Assembly: GCA_044507605.1 (NCBI GenBank)
Contig: JBIQJI010000015.1
Span: 1 to 64,000 of the forward strand
Reading direction: 5' to 3'
Length of the DNA: 64,000 nt
From: Thermopolyspora sp044507605
GTDB lineage: Bacteria > Actinomycetota > Actinomycetes > Streptosporangiales > Streptosporangiaceae
Shown in pieces: positions 1 through 9,873 of the stretch. The position numbers and the translations under genes are program-made. The notes under the pieces were generated by a model. It was not told where the DNA came from. It searched no databases and saw only the letters and a program-made list of their open reading frames with translations. The stretch's first letter is position 1. Every line of letters begins with the position of its first letter.

Positions 1-707
1 ACCTGCTGGAGGCCAACCTCCGCCTGGTGGTGTCGCTGGCCAAGCGCTACACCGGCCGCGGCATGCTCTTCCTGGACCTCATCCAGGAGGGCAACCTGGG
101 CCTGATCCGCGCGGTCGAGAAGTTCGACTACACCAAGGGCTACAAGTTCTCCACGTACGCCACGTGGTGGATCCGGCAGGCGATCACCCGGGCCATGGCC
201 GACCAGGCGCGCACCATCCGCATCCCGGTCCACATGGTCGAAGTGATCAACAAGCTGGCCCGGGTGCAGCGGCAGATGCTGCAGGATCTCGGCCGCGAGC
301 CGACCCCCGAGGAGCTCGCCCGCGAGCTCGACATGACCCCCGAGAAGGTCATCGAGGTGCAGAAGTACGGCCGCGAGCCGATCTCTCTGCACACTCCGCT
401 CGGCGAGGAGGGCGACAGCGAGTTCGGCGACCTCATCGAGGACTCCGAGGCGATCGTGCCGGCCGACGCGGTAAGTTTCACGCTGCTTCAGGAGCAGCTG
501 CACTCGGTGCTCGACACGCTGTCCGAGCGCGAGGCGGGTGTGGTGTCGATGCGGTTCGGCCTGACCGACGGGCAGCCGAAGACGCTCGACGAGATCGGCA
601 AGGTCTACGGCGTGACCCGCGAGCGCATCAGGCAGATCGAGTCCAAGACCATGTCCAAGCTGCGCCACCCGTCCCGCTCACAGGTGCTGCGCGACTATCT
701 GGACTGA
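1..707 (+). CDS. hrdB: Principal RNA polymerase sigma factor, C-terminal part (5' end outside window)
   Basis: This is the promoter-recognition subunit of vegetative RNA polymerase. The frame is open from base 3 and lacks the N-terminus, so the gene starts before the window. Regions 2.1-2.4 are visible (FLDLIQEGNLGL, then the -10-melting segment KFSTYATWWIRQAI), followed by region 3 and region 4 with the helix-turn-helix VTRERIRQIE and the ending LRDYLD. Sequence and order (sigma, DUF7455, parE) match the HrdB/RpoD/SigA locus of actinomycetes. A strong hairpin follows the stop. The identification is secure; the symbol follows Streptomyces usage. Confidence 0.95.
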   Translation, partial: LLEANLRLVVSLAKRYTGRGMLFLDLIQEGNLGLIRAVEKFDYTKGYKFSTYATWWIRQAITRAMADQARTIRIPVHMVEVINKLARVQRQMLQDLGREPTPEELARELDMTPEKVIEVQKYGREPISLHTPLGEEGDSEFGDLIEDSEAIVPADAVSFTLLQEQLHSVLDTLSEREAGVVSMRFGLTDGQPKTLDEIGKVYGVTRERIRQIESKTMSKLRHPSRSQVLRDYLD

Positions 708-801
708 CCGGAGCCCGCCGGAGCCCTGCCCCGGGCCCCGGCGGACCCGGCGAAAGCAGGCGGCCGCTCCGGCCGCCGCACCCCGCTCGAACGAACGACG
801 C

Positions 802-832
802 CGGCCCCGCCCCTGTGAAGGGGGCGGGGCCG
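802..832 (+). terminator. Hairpin terminator of the sigma factor gene
   Basis: A perfect 12-bp GC-rich stem (arms 802-813 and 821-832) with a 7-nt loop lies about 95 bp after the sigma stop codon. There is no T-tract, which is usual for actinobacterial terminators. The downstream gene is on the opposite strand, so the hairpin may serve both. Confidence 0.7.
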
Positions 833-989
833 CCTGCCGTCGGTCCGATAATGTGATCAAGTTTTCATAACGATCTAGAGGGCCGACGACACGCTTCGCG
901 CCCTGCCCGCGGGGAGTGGAACAGGGCGCCAGGCGTCATCGACCTTGGGTCGATCGTGGGTCGGTTGTCTGCGGTGCTATCGATAGCCG

Positions 990-1220
990 CTAACGCTCGC
1001 TGTCGTCGGCGGTGTTGGGTGTCTCGTTGAGCCGGGCCGACTCGTCGTGGATGTCGGCGCCCTTGTCGCGCAGGCTCGCCACGTGCTGACGCCCGTGATG
1101 AGCGCAGAACAGCAGCTCCCCGCCTACCGGCAGGGTCGCGCGAACGTAGGCCTGGGCGCCGCAACGGTCGCATCGGTCGAGTGCCGTCAGCGGCTTGGTG
1201 GGGGCAAGAGCTCCAGTCAC
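990..1220 (-). CDS. DUF7455-type small zinc-ribbon-like protein
   Basis: This 76-residue protein contains DRCDRCGAQAYVRATLP and FCAHHGRQH, so two cysteines near residue 18 plus a Cys-His-His cluster could bind a metal. It matches the small actinobacterial family found between the principal sigma gene and parE. Function is unknown. The GTG start at 1220 is preceded by AAAGGCG about 5 nt upstream. A GC hairpin (arms 1239-1245 and 1250-1256) lies in the presumed leader about 20 nt before the start codon and could affect translation. Confidence 0.8.
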   Translation of the reverse strand: MTGALAPTKPLTALDRCDRCGAQAYVRATLPVGGELLFCAHHGRQHVASLRDKGADIHDESARLNETPNTADDSER

Positions 1221-1433
1221 GTATCGCCTTTCGGGTCACCCCCACTGCCGTGGGGGACTCGGCGTCAGTCACTTGCAACAACATCTAACCCGAGCCGGAC
1301 GTTCCCAATCATGAGCACGCTACGCCCAGAGCGGAATGCAGTCTTTGGTCTCGCGGAAGCGGCCCTAGGTCACGGGAAACCCCGGCGTACTGGCAAGCTT
1401 GTACGCGCAGCGAGGTGAGCAGCGGTAAACTGC

Positions 1434-1464
1434 GCACACATGTTCGATGCACACATGTTCGATG
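1434..1464 (+). repeat. Tandem 15-bp repeat in the parE leader
   Basis: Two adjacent copies of GCACACATGTTCGAT, plus a trailing G, lie 27-57 bp before the parE start. The reverse strand reads CGAACATGTG, which resembles half of an actinobacterial SOS box, but neither copy forms the full palindrome. It could be an operator or a short duplication. Confidence 0.6.
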
Positions 1465-1490
1465 TCGTCGGCGCGTAAGTGGGAGTGGGT

Positions 1491-3593
<2,103 letters not shown>

Positions 3594-3766
3594 TCATTGC
3601 GGCCGGGCGGCGCGCGGCCCGGGCCGGGAGACGACCTCGCGCCCGGGGCCACGGGCCACCCGGTGGTTCACCACGCACCGGGCCGCCCCCCCGGTGGGTC
3701 AGGGGGCAGATGGGCGCGGTCGATGGCGCCGTCGATGGGCGCGGTTTATGCGGCGGGTGCCGCCGC

Positions 3767-4264
3767 CTACAGGTCCACCGGCTTGAGCCGCCCGGTGTGC
3801 ACGTCGTAGATCGCGCCGCCCACGGCGACGTCGTCCCGGATGAACGGGCTCGTGCGGATCTTGGTGAGGTCGTGCCGCAGCGCGGCGTCCTGGTCCGAGA
3901 CGGTGTGGAAGTCGAGGCTGCGGGTGTCGACGCCGTGCTTCGCGATCAGCTCGTGCACCTGCTCGTCGGTGGACTTCGACATGCGGCAGTCGGTGTGCGG
4001 CATCACCAGCACCCGGTGCACGCCCAGCAGGTAGACCGCGAGGACGAGCGTGCGCAGCACGTCGTCGGTCACGCGGGCCCCGGCATTGCGCAGGATCTTG
4101 GCGTCTCCCACCGCCAGCCCGAGCAGCCCGAGCGGGTCGATCCGGGAGTCCATGCAGGTCACGATCGCCAGCCCGCGCGCGGCCTGGCCGGAGAGCTCCG
4201 GGTCGGCGAACGCGTTGGCGTACGTGTCGTTGGCGGCCAGGAGATCGTCAAAAGTTCCGGTCAT
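3767..4264 (-). CDS. Beta-class carbonic anhydrase
   Basis: It interconverts CO2 and bicarbonate in the cytoplasm. The 165-residue protein has the zinc ligands Cys37, His90 and Cys93 and the Asp39-Arg41 dyad in VTCMDSR, then MPHTDCRM, as expected for a short beta-class enzyme. The open frame extends 24 codons upstream, but family-like sequence begins at MTGTFDDLL, so ATG 4264 is preferred. It converges on parE with a 173-bp GC-rich gap. Bicarbonate supply may support the acyl-CoA carboxylase encoded further along; that link is only inference. Confidence 0.9.
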   Translation of the reverse strand: MTGTFDDLLAANDTYANAFADPELSGQAARGLAIVTCMDSRIDPLGLLGLAVGDAKILRNAGARVTDDVLRTLVLAVYLLGVHRVLVMPHTDCRMSKSTDEQVHELIAKHGVDTRSLDFHTVSDQDAALRHDLTKIRTSPFIRDDVAVGGAIYDVHTGRLKPVDL

Positions 4265-4477
4265 GGGATGATGTTCTCTCATCCGCTCACGGCAGGGAAC
4301 GCCGGGGCCGGTGCTCATCTCCCTCCTCTCCCGCAATCTGCGTGTATCGCGAGTGAATGTCGCTTTTGTTGGGGCGGGCTGGTGAAAAGAAGCATGTCAT
4401 CTGCGTGATTGGTGCGATTCGGAGAGTGACCGCCGGGGTAGATCAGCCGGATGAGACGACATGATCGAGGGGGAATG

Positions 4478-5146
4478 ATGTCTCAAGTACGGGGGCGGAT
4501 GCTGTTCGCCATGTTGGCGGTCGCGGGCATGGCGGCGGCGGGGTGCGGGAGCACTTCCGATCAGATGGACAACGTGGCGGCCACCGCCACACCCGGGATG
4601 ACCTCGCCCGGGGGCACCGAGGCGCCCGGCATGGTCGGCCCCACCGGCATCGAGGCGGTCGAGAGGGTGGGGGCGGTCGCGCTGGGCGCGGTGCCGGACA
4701 GCAAGATCGTCTCCATGGAGTCGGAGAACCACGGGAAGAAGTGGGAGGTCGTGACCGCCAGCCAGGACGGCGAGCGGCACCAGATGACCATCGACCCGCA
4801 GTCCCGCAAGGTGACGAAGGGGCCGGAGGCCGAGAAGTCGAGCAGTCAGGAGAAGAGCCGCACCAAGCAGCTGCTCGACGCCGCCAAGATCGACTACAAG
4901 GAGGCGGCCGACAAGATGCTCGGCGCCTTCCCGGGCAGCATGCTCAAGAAGCTCAAGCTGACCAGATCGGACTCCAGGACGGTCTGGAAGGGCACGGTCG
5001 TGGACGCCGAGAAGAACGAGCACAAGGTGCTCGTGAACGCCGCCACGGGCGCGCTGATCGGCGGCCCCGGCGGCACCATGAGCCCGGGGGAGAGCCCGGG
5101 TGAGGAGGGCCCGGAGACCGGGATGCCGAGCCCGACAGAGTCGTAG
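4478..5146 (+). CDS. Secreted lipoprotein with PepSY-like repeats
   Basis: A signal peptide with a hydrophobic core (MLFAMLAVAGMAAAG) ends in a lipobox Ala-Ala-Gly-Cys, so the mature protein should be lipid-anchored outside the membrane. A Gly/Pro/Thr-rich spacer follows. Two alpha/beta segments then resemble PepSY units: the first contains SMESENHGKKWEVVT, the second has SRTVWKGTVVDAEKNEHKV ending in VNAATGALIG. The C-terminus is Pro/Glu-rich. ATG 4478 sits 4-5 nt after GAGGGGG; ATG 4475 is also possible. The ligand and role are unknown; PepSY proteins often act near extracellular enzymes or sensors. Confidence 0.75.
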   Translation: MSQVRGRMLFAMLAVAGMAAAGCGSTSDQMDNVAATATPGMTSPGGTEAPGMVGPTGIEAVERVGAVALGAVPDSKIVSMESENHGKKWEVVTASQDGERHQMTIDPQSRKVTKGPEAEKSSSQEKSRTKQLLDAAKIDYKEAADKMLGAFPGSMLKKLKLTRSDSRTVWKGTVVDAEKNEHKVLVNAATGALIGGPGGTMSPGESPGEEGPETGMPSPTES

Positions 5147-5483
5147 CCGCCACCGGGCGCCCACTGCCGGTCTCCCGGCACGGGCCGGGTGTCACGGCCG
5201 GGCATCGGGGCGTGCGATCGGGGCACGGCATCAGGGCTCGGCATCGCGAGGCCGCTCATCGCCGGGGCCCTCGGCGCGGGCGGCCGACCGGCCGCCCGGC
5301 GGTGCACCGGCGCGGACGGGCCCGGCGTGCGCGGGCATCGACAGAGCCCGGCGATACGCCGGCCTGGACGGGGTGGGGCCGCCCGGCGGCGCCCACCCCC
5401 TCCCGTGTGCTCCGGAAAAACCTCATGACAGCACCGCGACACCTGTGTACGGTGATCGGTGGTGTTTTCAACGAGGAGGAGAC
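5147..5483. other. Intergenic region, no gene seen
   Basis: This is 337 bases of GC-rich sequence with many CCGGC/GGGC runs. No coding frame looks real. The last 60 bases become less GC-rich and should hold the promoter of the following VOC gene, but no convincing -35/-10 pair could be assigned. Confidence 0.5.
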
Positions 5484-5855
5484 GTGGCCGGAATCGCACG
5501 CATGCACGCGGTAGTGCTCGACTGCCCCGACCCGAAGGCCCTGGCGGAGTTCTACGCCGCGCTGCTCGGCTGGGCCGTCACCTACGACAGAGGCGACTGG
5601 GTCACCATCAGCGACGGCGTGGCGACCCCGCTGTCGTTTCAGCGGGCGGAAGGGCACACGCCGCCCCGGTGGCCCGACCCGACGCACTCCCAGCAGTTCC
5701 ACATCGACGTGACCGTCGACGACATCGACAAGGCCGAGGCAGAGGTGCTGGCCCTCGGCGCCGTCAAGCACGAGCATCAGCCCGTGGGTCCGTACGACGG
5801 GTTCAGGGTGTACCTGGACCCGGCGGGGCACCCGTTCTGCCTGTGCACGAGCTGA
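5484..5855 (+). CDS. VOC (glyoxalase/bleomycin-resistance fold) family protein
   Basis: This 123-residue single-module vicinal-oxygen-chelate protein begins with HAVVLDCPDPKALAEFYAALLGW, the typical first beta-alpha-beta unit. It continues with HIDVTVDDIDKAEAEVLALGA and ends with YLDPAGHPFCLCTS. Family members bind a divalent metal and act as dioxygenases, glyoxalases or resistance proteins; the substrate cannot be read from sequence. GTG 5484 is chosen over longer open-frame starts because GAGGAGGA lies 3-10 nt upstream. It is monocistronic and convergent with parC across a strong terminator. Confidence 0.85.
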   Translation: MAGIARMHAVVLDCPDPKALAEFYAALLGWAVTYDRGDWVTISDGVATPLSFQRAEGHTPPRWPDPTHSQQFHIDVTVDDIDKAEAEVLALGAVKHEHQPVGPYDGFRVYLDPAGHPFCLCTS

Positions 5856-5916
5856 GCTTCCGCACGAACGGCGCGCCGTGCCAACGGCACGTGCCAGCGG
5901 CCCCGTGCGAACGGCC

Positions 5917-5952
5917 GAGGGGCGCCGCCGCGCGAACGCGGTGGCGCCCCTC
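5917..5952. terminator. Bidirectional terminator between the VOC gene and parC
   Basis: A 16-bp stem (arms 5917-5932 and 5937-5952, a single G-T wobble) closes on a 4-nt CGAA loop between two convergent genes. Confidence 0.85.
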
Positions 5953-5976
5953 ACCGTGTGACGGTGCCGCCCGGCC

Positions 5977-8490
5977 TCACTCGGCGGCGGAGCCGGTGTC
6001 GTCGTCGCCCGCCTCGGCGTCGCCGCCGGCCGGCGTGGTCGAGCCGTCGAGCGCTCCGCCGATGGCCGCCACCGCGTGCGTCAGCCGCACACCCGAGCCG
6101 TCGCGGCGGCCGAGCTCGGCGGGCAGCGCGACGGGCTTGCCGGTGGCCGAGGCGGCCTTTACCGGCACCGGGCCGGCCCAGGCGAGCAACAGGACGTCCT
6201 CGCCCTTGAGGAAACGCTGGGCGCGCACCCCGCCGGTGGCGCGGCCCTTGGCGGGAAAGTCCGCGAAGTCCGACACCTTCACCGTGCCGGTCTGGGTGCC
6301 GGCCAGGGCCGTGGCCGAGCCGGCGATCGTCACCACGCGAGACTCGCGCGCCGGATCGACCGACCCGAACCAGATCACCTTGGCCTGCGGCGACAGCCGG
6401 ATGCCGGCCATGCCACCGGCCGGGCGGCCCTGCGGGCGCACGGCCGAGGCGGGGAAGCGCAGCAGCTGCGCGTCGCTCGTGATGAACACCAGGTCGTGGT
6501 CCTCGGCGGCCAGCTCGACGGCCCCGACGACCCTGTCGCCGTCCTTCAGGCCGATCACCTCGAAGTCGTCGCGGTTGGCCGGATAGTCGGGCACCACCCG
6601 TTTGACCACGCCCTGCTCGGTGGCCAGCGCCAGCCCGGGGCTCGACGGGCTGAGCGAGCCGAGGCCGACGACGGTCTCCCCGGCGCCGAGCGAGACGTAC
6701 TCCGACACCGGGTGGCCCCCCGCCAGGGACGGGGAGCCCGCCGACGGCGGCAGCGCCGGCAGGTCGACCACCGACACCCGGATCACCCGGCCCTGCGAGG
6801 TCACCACGCCCACCTCGCCGCGCACGGTCGAGGGCACCACCGACACCAGCACGTCGTGTGCCTTGCGCTCCTCGGCGGCCGCCAGCGGCGTGGCGTCGGC
6901 GGTGCGGGCCAGCAGGCCGGTGGACGACAGCAGCACCAGGCACGGATCGTCGGCCACCTGCAGCGGCACGGGCTCGGGCCGCGCCGCGCCCGACGATTCC
7001 AGCAGCACCGTGCGGCGCGGCGTGCCGTAGGTCTTGGCCACGTCGGCGAGCTCGCTCGACACGACCTTGCGCAGCCGCTCCGGCGACGACAGGATGGCCG
7101 TCAGCTCGGCGATCTCCTCGGTGAGCCGCTCCTTCTCCCGCTCCAGCTCCAGCTTGTCGTAGCGGGTCAGCCGGCGCAGCGGCGTGTCGAGGATGTAGAC
7201 GGCCTGGGTCTCCGACAGCTCGAAGATCTCCATCAGCCGGGTGCGGGCGTGGGCCGCGTCGTCCGACGACCGGATGACCTGGATGACCTCGTCGATGTTG
7301 AGCAGCGCGATGATCAGGCCGTCGACCAGGTGCAGCCGATCCTCCCGCTTGCGGCGGCGATGCTCCGAGCGGCGGCGCACCACCTCGATGCGATGATCGA
7401 CGTACACCTGGAGCAGCTCGCGGAGCCCGAGAGTCTGCGGCCGCCCGTCGACCAGGGCGACGTTGTTGATGCCGAAGGTCTCCTCCATCGGCGTCAGCCG
7501 GTAGAGCTCCTCCAGCACGCCCTCGGGGTTGAACCCGTTCTTGATCTCGATGACCAGCCGCAGGCCCTTGTGGCGGTCGGTGAGGTCCTTCAGATCGGAG
7601 ATGCCGGTGAGCTTCTTGGCCTGCGCCAGCTCCTTGATCTTGGCGGTGACCCGCTCGGGGCCCACGTTGAACGGCAGCTCGGTGACCACCAGGCCCTTGC
7701 GGCGCGGCGTCACCTGCTCGACGGCGACCTTCGCCCGCATGCGGAAGGTGCCACGGCCCTTGGCGTAGGCGTCGCGGATGCCGTCGAGACCGATGATGAT
7801 GCCGCCGGTCGGCAGGTCGGGGCCGGGCACGAACCGCATCAGCTCGTCGAGGCTCGCGTCGGGCTTCTTGATCAGGTGGCGGGCGGCGGCGATGACCTCG
7901 ACCAGGTTGTGGGGCGCCATGTTCGTGGCCATGCCGACCGCGATGCCGGTGGTGCCGTTGACCAGCAGGTTCGGAAAGGCCGACGGCAGCACCGTCGGCT
8001 CGACCTCCTGACCGTCGTAATTGGGCCGGAAGTCGATGGTCTCCTCGTCGATCGACTGCACCATGAGCATGGCCGCCGGGTCGAGTCGCGCCTCGGTGTA
8101 GCGCATCGCGGCGGGCGAGTCGTCGGGCGAGCCGAAGTTGCCGTGCCCGTCGACCAGCGGCATGCGCATCGAGAACCCCTGGGCCATGCGCACCAGGGCG
8201 TCGTAGATCGCGGTGTCGCCGTGCGGATGCAGCTTGCCCATCACGTCGCCGACGACCCGCGACGACTTGACGTGCCCCCGGTCGGGCCGCAGGCCCATCT
8301 CGCTCATCGAATAGAGGATGCGACGCTGCACGGGCTTCAGACCGTCACGCGCGTCGGGCAGCGCACGCTGGTAGATGACCGAGTAGGCGTATTCGAGGTA
8401 GCTCGTACGCATCTCGGAGGAAACGTCGATGTCGACGATGCTCTCTTCGAAGTCCTCTTCAGGGGGCGGGGTGGTCGTTCGTCGGGCCAT
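5977..8490 (-). CDS. parC: DNA topoisomerase IV subunit A (DNA breakage-reunion subunit)
   Basis: This subunit cleaves and rejoins DNA and partners ParE. The 837-residue protein has the winged-helix catalytic domain with catalytic Tyr131 in AMRYTEARL. The quinolone-determining segment GKLHPHGDTAIYD has Thr93 at the position of E. coli GyrA Ser83. A coiled-coil tower and C-terminal beta-pinwheel blades follow, and the end is an acidic tail. The start ATG 8490 (MARRTTTPPPEEDF) is used because upstream residues in the open frame are Arg/Pro-rich and not family-like. The GyrA paralogue is the alternative, but the hrdB-parE-parC neighbourhood supports ParC. Confidence 0.92.
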   Translation of the reverse strand: MARRTTTPPPEEDFEESIVDIDVSSEMRTSYLEYAYSVIYQRALPDARDGLKPVQRRILYSMSEMGLRPDRGHVKSSRVVGDVMGKLHPHGDTAIYDALVRMAQGFSMRMPLVDGHGNFGSPDDSPAAMRYTEARLDPAAMLMVQSIDEETIDFRPNYDGQEVEPTVLPSAFPNLLVNGTTGIAVGMATNMAPHNLVEVIAAARHLIKKPDASLDELMRFVPGPDLPTGGIIIGLDGIRDAYAKGRGTFRMRAKVAVEQVTPRRKGLVVTELPFNVGPERVTAKIKELAQAKKLTGISDLKDLTDRHKGLRLVIEIKNGFNPEGVLEELYRLTPMEETFGINNVALVDGRPQTLGLRELLQVYVDHRIEVVRRRSEHRRRKREDRLHLVDGLIIALLNIDEVIQVIRSSDDAAHARTRLMEIFELSETQAVYILDTPLRRLTRYDKLELEREKERLTEEIAELTAILSSPERLRKVVSSELADVAKTYGTPRRTVLLESSGAARPEPVPLQVADDPCLVLLSSTGLLARTADATPLAAAEERKAHDVLVSVVPSTVRGEVGVVTSQGRVIRVSVVDLPALPPSAGSPSLAGGHPVSEYVSLGAGETVVGLGSLSPSSPGLALATEQGVVKRVVPDYPANRDDFEVIGLKDGDRVVGAVELAAEDHDLVFITSDAQLLRFPASAVRPQGRPAGGMAGIRLSPQAKVIWFGSVDPARESRVVTIAGSATALAGTQTGTVKVSDFADFPAKGRATGGVRAQRFLKGEDVLLLAWAGPVPVKAASATGKPVALPAELGRRDGSGVRLTHAVAAIGGALDGSTTPAGGDAEAGDDDTGSAAE

Positions 8491-8758
8491 GCCGAACATT
8501 GTGCCGTGTCCCGCCGACGTTCTCGCACAACAGGCACCCGACGGCCCCGCCCGGGAGCGGCGCGAACGGACGGGCACCACACGAACCGGGACCCGCCCTG
8601 GCGGCCCCATCCGGCGCGGCCGGACGATCCGGCGGCCCGGCCGGGCGGCCCGTCAACGCGGCCGATCAGGTGGCCCGCTCAGGTGGCCCTCCGCGGTCCG
8701 GCCGGGCGGTCGGTGTCGGCGCGGGGCGGACCGGCGGGGCGGCCGGCCCCGCGTGAAC

Positions 8759-9649
8759 CTACAGCCGCGGACGGGCGCCGAGGTACGACAGGGCCTTGAC
8801 GGCGAGGCGGTTGCCGGCGGCGAGGGCCTCGGCCGGCGGCTTGCCCTCCAGCCACGCCGGCAGGAAACCGGCCGTGAACGCGTCGCCGGCGCCGGTGCCG
8901 TCGACGATGCGGTCGACGGGATCGCTGGGCACGCGGACCGGCTCGCGGGTGCCGCCGTACCAGAGCGCGCCCTCGGCGGCCATCTTGATCACGACCTGCG
9001 GGAACCAGGCGGTGAGCACCTTGGCCGCGGCCTCGGCGTCGTCACGGCCCGTCAGCACCCTGGCCTGGTCGGTGTTGGCGAACAGCAGCTTGGCGCCGTG
9101 GGTCCACTCCAGGAACGGCTCGGCGCCCGTGCGTTCGAGCGGCGCCGCCGACGCGCAGTCGATCGAGATCGTCATGCCGCCGCGGCGCGCGGCCTCAAGG
9201 GCCGACAGGCCCGCCTCACGGGACCCCTCGTTGATCAGGGTGTAGCCCGACAGGTGCAGGTGACCGCCGCCGGAGAACAGGTCGCGGGGAAGGTCCTCGG
9301 GAGAGAGGGCGGCGTTGGCTCCCGGGTCGGACAGCATGGTGCGCTCGCCCTTGTGGGTCACCAGGACCACACAGGTGCCCGTCGGGCGCTCGGGGTCCAT
9401 CACCAAGCGGGCGTCGACGCCGTACCCCATGAGCTCCATGTCACGATTGCGGCCGGTGATGTCGGCGCCTCTGCGGCCCACGAAGGCCACCTCGCTGCCC
9501 TCGACGGCGAGCCAGGAGGCGATATTGGCCCCCGAGCCGCCGCCGTGCATCGTGACAACGGCGGGGGTGTCGCTGGCTCGGGCAAGCGGATAGCGGGCGC
9601 GCGCCACCGCGTCGGTCATGAGATCGCCCACCACGACCACCCGCGTCAT
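8759..9649 (-). CDS. PfkB/ribokinase-family sugar kinase
   Basis: This 296-residue cytoplasmic kinase phosphorylates a sugar or nucleoside-like substrate with ATP. It shows the N-terminal substrate-binding GGGSGANIASWLA, the lid strands, and the C-terminal PfkB signature DGTGAGDAFTAGF with the catalytic Asp of the GAGD anion hole. The start ATG 9649 has AAGGCGGTG about 5 nt upstream. It reads towards parC on the same strand with a 268-bp GC-rich gap, and diverges from the acetyltransferase gene. The substrate is not determinable; ribokinase-like or adenosine kinase-like activity are possibilities. Confidence 0.88.
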   Translation of the reverse strand: MTRVVVVGDLMTDAVARARYPLARASDTPAVVTMHGGGSGANIASWLAVEGSEVAFVGRRGADITGRNRDMELMGYGVDARLVMDPERPTGTCVVLVTHKGERTMLSDPGANAALSPEDLPRDLFSGGGHLHLSGYTLINEGSREAGLSALEAARRGGMTISIDCASAAPLERTGAEPFLEWTHGAKLLFANTDQARVLTGRDDAEAAAKVLTAWFPQVVIKMAAEGALWYGGTREPVRVPSDPVDRIVDGTGAGDAFTAGFLPAWLEGKPPAEALAAGNRLAVKALSYLGARPRL

Positions 9650-9861
9650 GATGTCACCGCCTTGCTACTGCAGTGGGAAGAGGCTGACGTGGAAAAACCT
9701 AACAGTTTCCGGCGGACGTGTGGGGCATAGAGCCGATGCCGCTCCGCCTTCGATGCACAAGCGTTGCCCAACCACTCCACCCGCTCCGGCCCGGCGAGTA
9801 AGGACGGCCCGGCTCCGGCCCGTCTCACCTGGCCGATCGGCCGGGCAAACCGGGTCAGATC

Positions 9862-9867
9862 TAGCAT
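9862..9867 (+). promoter_or_regulatory. -10 box of a leaderless promoter (acetyltransferase gene)
   Basis: TAGCAT lies exactly 6 bp before GTG 9874, so transcription would start at the start codon. No good ribosome-binding site is present, and the -35 region is weak. Confidence 0.55.
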
Positions 9868-9873
9868 GCAGGG

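Noticed and set aside
1434..1464. A genuine LexA/SOS box before parE
   Set aside because: Only half-sites in direct orientation are present; the required GAAC-N4-GTTC palindrome is missing. Kept only as a repeat.
3597..3766. Small genes in the gap between parE and the carbonic anhydrase gene
   Set aside because: The open frames are GC-driven, lack ribosome sites and show no protein-like composition; short GGTG/CACC hairpins suggest a termination region.
6076..8799. A 907-codon plus-strand frame opposite parC
   Set aside because: It is the antisense shadow of parC with no family features.
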